Shown piece after piece: positions 59,709 to 64,000 of a stretch of 64,000 bases of DNA. The number at the start of each line of letters is the position of its first letter. Position 1 is the first letter of the stretch. Origin of the DNA: a bacterium. Lineage in GTDB: Bacteria > Bacteroidota > Ignavibacteria > Kapaibacteriales > UBA2268. The notes below the pieces were generated by a model that saw only the letters and a program-made list of their open reading frames with translations, did not search any database and had not been told where the DNA came from. The DNA is taken from positions 140,617 through 204,616 of the forward strand of contig JANJTB010000033.1 in the NCBI GenBank assembly GCA_024711295.1, given 5' to 3'. The position numbers and the translations under genes are program-made.

Positions 59709-61550
59709 TTAGTTCTCCTTCTCGGAAAGTAATTGTTCAATTTTATATTCAATTTCTTTTGAAGTAAATGTATTACCTTGAATCTTATGGTAGCCGATTA
59801 TAGGAATAAGATATTTTGCCTGGAGTAATGTTTTCAACTGTCCAAGGTTCATTTCAGGGACTAAAATTCTCTTGAACCTTCGCATTACTTCTTCGAGATT
59901 TCTTGGTAATGGATTAATATAATTCAAACTTACATGTGATACTTCATGACCTTTCTGACGTAGTGAATATAATGCATTTTTAATAGCTCCGTGAGTAGAA
60001 CCCCAGCTGACAACCAATAAATCACCGGATTCAGGTCCATCAACAGTTACAGGAGGTATATCATTAGCAATGTTTGCAACTTTTGCTTCACGAATTTCGC
60101 ACATTCTTTGATGATTCATTGGGTCGTGGCTTACAAGACCTGAACCATTTTCTTTCTCGAGACCACCGATTCTGTGTTCTAATCCTGGAGTACCCGGAAT
60201 TGCCCACATTCTTGCTTGAGTCTCAGGATCTCTGTTATAAGGCGCAAAACCTTCGGGATTGGTTGCAAAATTTACTTTTATTTCAGGTATAGTATTTACA
60301 TCAGGAACTTTCCATGCTTCTGAGCCCTGAGCCAAATAACCGTCAGTAAGCAAAATAACAGGAGTCATGTATTTCAAAGCAAGCCTAACGGCTTCTACAG
60401 TCATTTCAAAGCAATTTGTTGAAGAAGTAGCAGCTAAAACTGGCATTGGAGCTTCTCCGTGACGTCCCCACATAGCAATGTACAAATCTGATTGTTCAGG
60501 TTTTGTTGGCAAACCAGTACTAGGACCAGCTCTCTGAACATCAACAATCACCAAAGGTAATTCCAAAATTACAGCTAAGCCCATTGCTTCTACTTTTAAT
60601 GACAGCCCGGGACCACTGGTTGTAGTAACAGCTAAAGCACCGCCATAAGCAGCACCGATAGCCGACGTAATACCACCAATCTCATCCTCCATTTGCATGT
60701 GCTTTACACCATACTGTTTGTAACCTGATATATGGTGTAAAATCTCAGTAGCTGGTGTGATGGGATAAGAACCCAAGAAAAGTGGCATATTTGCTCTGTT
60801 TGCAGCTGTAACCAATCCAAGTGCGACTGCTTCATTTCCGGTAATATTGCGGTATGTACCTTTTTCAAGATTTGCAGGTTTGATATGATATCTTACAATC
60901 ATGTCCTGATTTTCTGATGCAAAATTGAAACCTTCCCTTAACACTTTTAAGTTTGCTTCCAATATTTCTGGTTTCTTGCCAAATTTCTTTGTCAACCACT
61001 TTTCTGTTGCTGCTAAAGGACGATCAAAAAGGCAATAAGCAAGGCCGAGTGCAAAAAGATTCTTTGTTCTATCAACATCTTTAGTGCTCAAACCTGAATC
61101 CTGCAAAATATTTCTGACCATTTCATTTATATCATAAGCAAATACTTGATAGTTTTGTAAAGAACCATCTTCTAGAGGGCTTACTTCATATTTTGCCAGC
61201 TTTAGATTTTTATCTTTAAATCCTGCCTTATTTGCAATGATTATACCATTTTTTCTGACGTGCTTCAGGTTAACTTTTAGCGATGATGCATTCATTGCAA
61301 CCAATACGTCAATTTCATCGCCGGGAGTGTTTGTTTTTCTGTTGCCAAAATGTACCTGATAGGCACTTACACCGTAAAGAGTACCCTCGGGAGCTCTAAT
61401 CTCTGATGGATAATCTGGAAATGTATTTACTTCATTTCCAAGTCCTGCTGAAGTATCCGAAAATTGTGTTCCGGTAAGCTGCATACCGTCGCCGGAATCA
61501 CCTGCAAACCTAATGGTTGCTGCTTCAAGTTCTATTATTTGTTTTTCCAT
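59709..61550 (-). CDS. korA: 2-oxoacid:ferredoxin oxidoreductase, gamma-alpha fusion subunit
   Basis: A 613-residue protein in which the gamma domain (about 1-190; IRFAGDSGDGMQLTGTQF, start typical of KorC) is fused to the alpha domain (about 225-613; GSYPITPATEILHHIS, EDEIGGITSAIGAAYGGALAVTTTSGPGLSLK, RAGPSTGLPTKPEQSD, in parts). This fused form is common in Bacteroidota and many anaerobes. It sits 2 bases ahead of korB in the operon. The complex provides reduced ferredoxin. The upstream gene order nifJ, dihydroorotate-dehydrogenase-like protein, korA, korB places two ferredoxin-linked 2-oxoacid oxidoreductases side by side. Confidence 0.94.
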   Translation of the reverse strand: MEKQIIELEAATIRFAGDSGDGMQLTGTQFSDTSAGLGNEVNTFPDYPSEIRAPEGTLYGVSAYQVHFGNRKTNTPGDEIDVLVAMNASSLKVNLKHVRKNGIIIANKAGFKDKNLKLAKYEVSPLEDGSLQNYQVFAYDINEMVRNILQDSGLSTKDVDRTKNLFALGLAYCLFDRPLAATEKWLTKKFGKKPEILEANLKVLREGFNFASENQDMIVRYHIKPANLEKGTYRNITGNEAVALGLVTAANRANMPLFLGSYPITPATEILHHISGYKQYGVKHMQMEDEIGGITSAIGAAYGGALAVTTTSGPGLSLKVEAMGLAVILELPLVIVDVQRAGPSTGLPTKPEQSDLYIAMWGRHGEAPMPVLAATSSTNCFEMTVEAVRLALKYMTPVILLTDGYLAQGSEAWKVPDVNTIPEIKVNFATNPEGFAPYNRDPETQARMWAIPGTPGLEHRIGGLEKENGSGLVSHDPMNHQRMCEIREAKVANIANDIPPVTVDGPESGDLLVVSWGSTHGAIKNALYSLRQKGHEVSHVSLNYINPLPRNLEEVMRRFKRILVPEMNLGQLKTLLQAKYLIPIIGYHKIQGNTFTSKEIEYKIEQLLSEKEN

Positions 61551-61603
61551 AATAATCTTTTTGAAGATATAAGAAATTTATTTACTTATCAAAATCAATA
61601 TAT

Positions 61604-61623
61604 CTATGTATTTCGATACATAG
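61604..61623. promoter_or_regulatory. Hairpin with TTCG loop in the korA leader
   Basis: CTATGTAT-TTCG-ATACATAG, an 8-bp perfect stem closed by a stable tetraloop on the plus strand, lies 54-74 bases before the korA ATG on the minus strand. It could be a leader element or operator. No T-run supports termination. Confidence 0.45.
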
Positions 61624-61636
61624 AAGTGTATATAGT

Positions 61637-61674
61637 TATGACTGAACCGATAAGTTAATACCGGCTCAGTCATA
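61637..61674 (-). terminator. Hairpin after the dihydroorotate-dehydrogenase-like gene
   Basis: TATGACTGAACCG pairs with CGGCTCAGTCATA over 13 bases, with one A-C mismatch and a 12-base loop, 8 bases past the DHODH-like stop. There is no clean T-run, so it may attenuate rather than end transcription into korA. Confidence 0.5.
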
Positions 61675-61681
61675 AAATTAT

Positions 61682-62680
61682 TTAGTAATTTAATACATAA
61701 TTATTTAGGGCTTTCATGTATTGAGCTCTTTCGAATGAGCTTGGATCAGCTACATTCAATTGACTCATACTACCCTGTAATTGCATTACAGATTCGTATT
61801 CGTGAGTTGTCATCCATTCAATGACTTCCTCTTTGATATCTTTGATATAATCAACACCATAACGAAGCAAAGTAGAGCAAAGCATTGTAACATTTGCACC
61901 TACCAAAAGCATTTTAATAACATCTTCTCCGTAATGGATACCGGAAGTAGCAGCTAAATCTGCAAATATTCTACCTTTCAAAATAGCAATCCATCTCATA
62001 GGTAATCTTAAATCAGTAGGATTACTTAATATGATATGAGGCTCTACTTCAAGTTCTTCTAAATTAATATCAGGTTGATAAAACCTGTTAAAAAGTACTA
62101 ATGAGTCTGCACCGGCTTCATCAAATTTCTTAGCCATATAAGCGAAATTTGTAAAAAATGGACTAACTTTTAGAGCAACGGGAATTGATACATTACTTTT
62201 TACAGCTTTCAAAATATCTAAATATTTATTTTCCAACTCTTGCGAGCTTTGGTTTAAATCTGTAGGAATATTGTAGATGTTTAATTCGATACCATCAGCA
62301 CCTGCATCCTGCATCAATTTAGCAAACTCAGTCCAGCCACCGAGTGTTTTACCGTTGATGCTGGCAATAACAGGAATTTCAACACTTTCTTTAGCTTTTC
62401 TGATTAATTCCAAGTATTGGTCAGGACCGAGATTAAAATCTTCAACTTGCGGGAAGTAACTCAATGATTCGGCAAATGAATCTGTTCCAACAGTTGTATG
62501 ATAGTGGAGCTCTTTTTGTTCATGTTCAATTTGTTCTTCAAAAACCGAATACATAACCAGCGCTGATGCATCGGCATCTTCGATTTTCTTAATACCATCT
62601 ATATTTTTTGATAGTGGACTTGCAGATACAACCAAAGGCGACTTTAAGGTCATTCCCATGTATTTTGTTTTTAAATCCAT
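61682..62680 (-). CDS. Dihydroorotate dehydrogenase-like (PreA-type) protein
   Basis: A 332-residue TIM-barrel flavoprotein. It starts MGMTLKSPLVVSASPLSKNIDGIKK, has IPVIASINGKTLGGWTEFAKLMQDAGADGIELNIYNIP (substrate/flavin face), VALKVSPFF, and GIHYGEDVIKMLLVGANVTMLCSTLL, as in the dihydroorotate dehydrogenase-like proteins common next to nifJ in Bacteroidota and other anaerobes. The catalytic base and Fe-S ligands of a true PyrD or PreA are not clearly present, so the substrate is unknown. It lies 90 bases after nifJ and 131 bases before korA, hence probably works with ferredoxin-linked metabolism rather than pyrimidine synthesis. Confidence 0.85.
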   Translation of the reverse strand: MDLKTKYMGMTLKSPLVVSASPLSKNIDGIKKIEDADASALVMYSVFEEQIEHEQKELHYHTTVGTDSFAESLSYFPQVEDFNLGPDQYLELIRKAKESVEIPVIASINGKTLGGWTEFAKLMQDAGADGIELNIYNIPTDLNQSSQELENKYLDILKAVKSNVSIPVALKVSPFFTNFAYMAKKFDEAGADSLVLFNRFYQPDINLEELEVEPHIILSNPTDLRLPMRWIAILKGRIFADLAATSGIHYGEDVIKMLLVGANVTMLCSTLLRYGVDYIKDIKEEVIEWMTTHEYESVMQLQGSMSQLNVADPSSFERAQYMKALNNYVLNY

Positions 62681-62730
62681 CTTAATTCTCCATTTATTTT
62701 TATTAATTCATTGTCAAAATATTAAATCGT

Positions 62731-62757
62731 GGGGAAGTGATGATTATTCACTTCCCC
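62731..62757 (-). terminator. Hairpin after nifJ
   Basis: GGGGAAGTGA and TCACTTCCCC form a perfect 10-bp stem with a 7-base loop, 12 bases past the nifJ stop and 50 bases before the DHODH-like ATG. On the minus strand it is followed by a partly T-rich run. It may lower read-through into the DHODH-like gene. Confidence 0.65.
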
Positions 62758-62769
62758 CGGAAGAGTTTA

Positions 62770-64000
62770 TTACTGATTTTCGGCGGGAGTTTGTTCTTTT
62801 CCGCCTTGTTCAGCCATATATTTGTACTTTCTGAATCTTTCGTTAATCAATTCCTGATTCATTTTGAATAATTTATCTGCCATAGGAGGATTTGCTTTCA
62901 TAAGCATTTGGAATCTACCTTCTGTTGACAAATAATCTCTTACAGGAATTTTTGGTTCTTTAGAATCGAGAGTTAATGGATTCTTTCCTTCAGTTGCGTT
63001 CACAGGATTATATCTGTAAAGTAACCACTGACCACTATCAACGGCAAGTTTGTGACGTCCGAATGGGCGGCTCATGTCAATACCGTGGGCAATACAGTGA
63101 CTATATGCAATGATAATTGATGGTCCGTCGTAAGCTTCTGCTTCCAAGAATGCTTTTAGAGTTTGGTCGTCTTTGGCACCCATAGCAACTGAAGCAACAT
63201 AAACATTACCATAGCTCATAGCCATTGCACCTAAATCTTTTTTACCTGTTGGCTTACCACCGGCTGAGAATTTAGCTACTGCGCTCATAGGGGTTGCTTT
63301 CGAAGTCTGGCCACCGGTATTCGAATATACTTCTGTATCGAGAATAAGGATATTTACATTTTTGCCTGATGCAATAACATGGTCGAGACCACCAAAACCG
63401 ATATCATAAGCCCAACCATCACCACCAATTATCCAAACACTTTTCTTAACCAGATAATCGGCAACTGCCAGTAATCTTTTTGAATCAGGTGAATTAATTC
63501 CGTTCATTATTTCTTTAACTTTAGCTACTCTTTCTCTTTGAGCAGCAATACCAATTTCGTCTTTTTGGTCAGCACTCATTAAAGCGTCAACTAGTTCTGA
63601 CCCAATTTCATTTCTAAAGAATTCCAACAGATGTTTGGCAACTTCCTCTTGTTTGTCAATTGCAAGTTTGTAGCCCAAACCAAATTCTGCATTATCCTCG
63701 AATAATGAATTTGACCATGCCGGACCTCTGCCATTTGCATCTTTTGCCCATGGAGTTGTAGGTAAATTTCCACCATAAATTGATGAACATCCTGTAGCAT
63801 TTGCAATAACAGCTCTATCACCGAATAATTGAGATACCAGTTTCACATAAGGTGTTTCACCGCAACCTGAACAAGCACCTGAGAATTCAAACAATGGTCT
63901 TTGTAGCTGTTGTAATCTAATTTGGTTAACGTTTATCTTGGTTCTGTCCATATCAGGAATACTTAAGAAAAAGTCCCAGTTTTTAGCTTCAGGTTCTCTT
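62770..64000 (-). CDS. nifJ: Pyruvate:ferredoxin (flavodoxin) oxidoreductase, C-terminal part
   Basis: The frame stays open to the window's edge, so only about 410 C-terminal residues are seen of an enzyme normally about 1150-1200 long. A methionine at 63951 is internal, since conserved codons continue past it. Visible: FEFSGACSGCGETPYVKLVSQLFG (domain VI start, shown in part), IANATGCSSIYGGNLPTTPW, WIIGGDGWAYDIGFGGLDHVIA, ILDTEVYSNTGGQTSKATPMSA with the ThDP motif, and IAYSHCIAHGID. The enzyme splits pyruvate to acetyl-CoA and CO2, reducing ferredoxin. It heads a locus with a DHODH-like protein and korAB. Confidence 0.95.
   Translation of the reverse strand, partial: REPEAKNWDFFLSIPDMDRTKINVNQIRLQQLQRPLFEFSGACSGCGETPYVKLVSQLFGDRAVIANATGCSSIYGGNLPTTPWAKDANGRGPAWSNSLFEDNAEFGLGYKLAIDKQEEVAKHLLEFFRNEIGSELVDALMSADQKDEIGIAAQRERVAKVKEIMNGINSPDSKRLLAVADYLVKKSVWIIGGDGWAYDIGFGGLDHVIASGKNVNILILDTEVYSNTGGQTSKATPMSAVAKFSAGGKPTGKKDLGAMAMSYGNVYVASVAMGAKDDQTLKAFLEAEAYDGPSIIIAYSHCIAHGIDMSRPFGRHKLAVDSGQWLLYRYNPVNATEGKNPLTLDSKEPKIPVRDYLSTEGRFQMLMKANPPMADKLFKMNQELINERFRKYKYMAEQGGKEQTPAENQ

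Noticed and set aside
62770-63951. A free-standing 393-residue pyruvate oxidoreductase subunit starting at 63951
   Set aside because: The frame continues to the window edge with family-like codons (KNWDFF..IPDMDRTK), so the Met is internal to a full-length NifJ.
1-64000. CRISPR arrays, tRNA or rRNA genes, transposons or prophage
   Set aside because: No spaced direct repeats, no clover-leaf T-arm consensus (GGTTCGAATCC-like) in the gaps, no transposase or integrase motifs.

Overview
The window is AT-rich bacterial DNA. It encodes two large secreted proteins ending in type IX secretion (T9SS) sorting domains, many lipoproteins, and one clean Bacteroidota-type promoter (TTTG-N19-TAnnTTTG, 12269-12299). 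It also carries an anaerobic or facultative gene set: HydE, pyruvate:ferredoxin oxidoreductase, 2-oxoacid:ferredoxin oxidoreductase and arginine/carbamoyl-phosphate genes. I infer a Bacteroidota/Chlorobiota-group organism, perhaps an Ignavibacteria- or Kapabacteria-like lineage. I see no rRNA, tRNA, CRISPR array, insertion sequence or prophage.

Layout. 1-5.7 kb: the end of hydE, an RlpA lipoprotein, a POT peptide transporter, an MsbA-like ABC exporter, a small charged protein and a lipoprotein. 5.8-12.1 kb: a 1366-residue T9SS cargo protein, then coaD with a WG-repeat protein and a small membrane protein. 12.3-17.8 kb: a four-gene envelope operon ending in a PD40 lipoprotein with an OmpA-like tail. 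18-20.4 kb: mraZ-rsmH with an upstream MraZ box, cut off from the rest of the division cluster by a convergent Mrr-like nuclease gene. 20.6-24.4 kb: a WG-repeat protein, a SpoIIE-type phosphatase and a radical SAM protein. 24.7-29.2 kb: the operon argF-arcC-(NifX-like)-pyrB-rocD on the minus strand, preceded by a hairpin-rich intergenic region. 29.9-33 kb: a T9SS cargo protein with a duplicated cysteine-peptidase-like module whose second copy has lost the catalytic residues.

33-40.4 kb: rnhB, folE-queD, a DUF4292 lipoprotein with an NAGPA-type glycosidase, then an enoyl-CoA hydratase with a biotin carboxylase and a separate biotin carrier protein. 40.4-47.5 kb: an OmpA-like lipoprotein, a NarL-type regulator with a giant propeller histidine kinase, and a two-gene operon of a multiheme cytochrome c and a tandem-rhodanese lipoprotein. 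47.8-50.6 kb: folB-folK-dnaG with overlapping ends. 50.6-58 kb: a tight four-gene operon, PrkA / DUF444 (YeaH) / SpoVR / second PrkA-like ATPase, which is the most system-like region here. 58.2-64 kb: a small membrane protein, then nifJ (partial), a dihydroorotate-dehydrogenase-like protein, korA and korB, all transcribed leftward with hairpins between them.

The central metabolic picture is ferredoxin-linked oxidation of pyruvate and 2-oxoglutarate-type acids, H-cluster assembly, and carbamoyl-phosphate turnover that could yield ATP through carbamate kinase. The regulatory picture is a PrkA/SpoVR stress system, a SpoIIE phosphatase and a large extracellular-sensing two-component pair.
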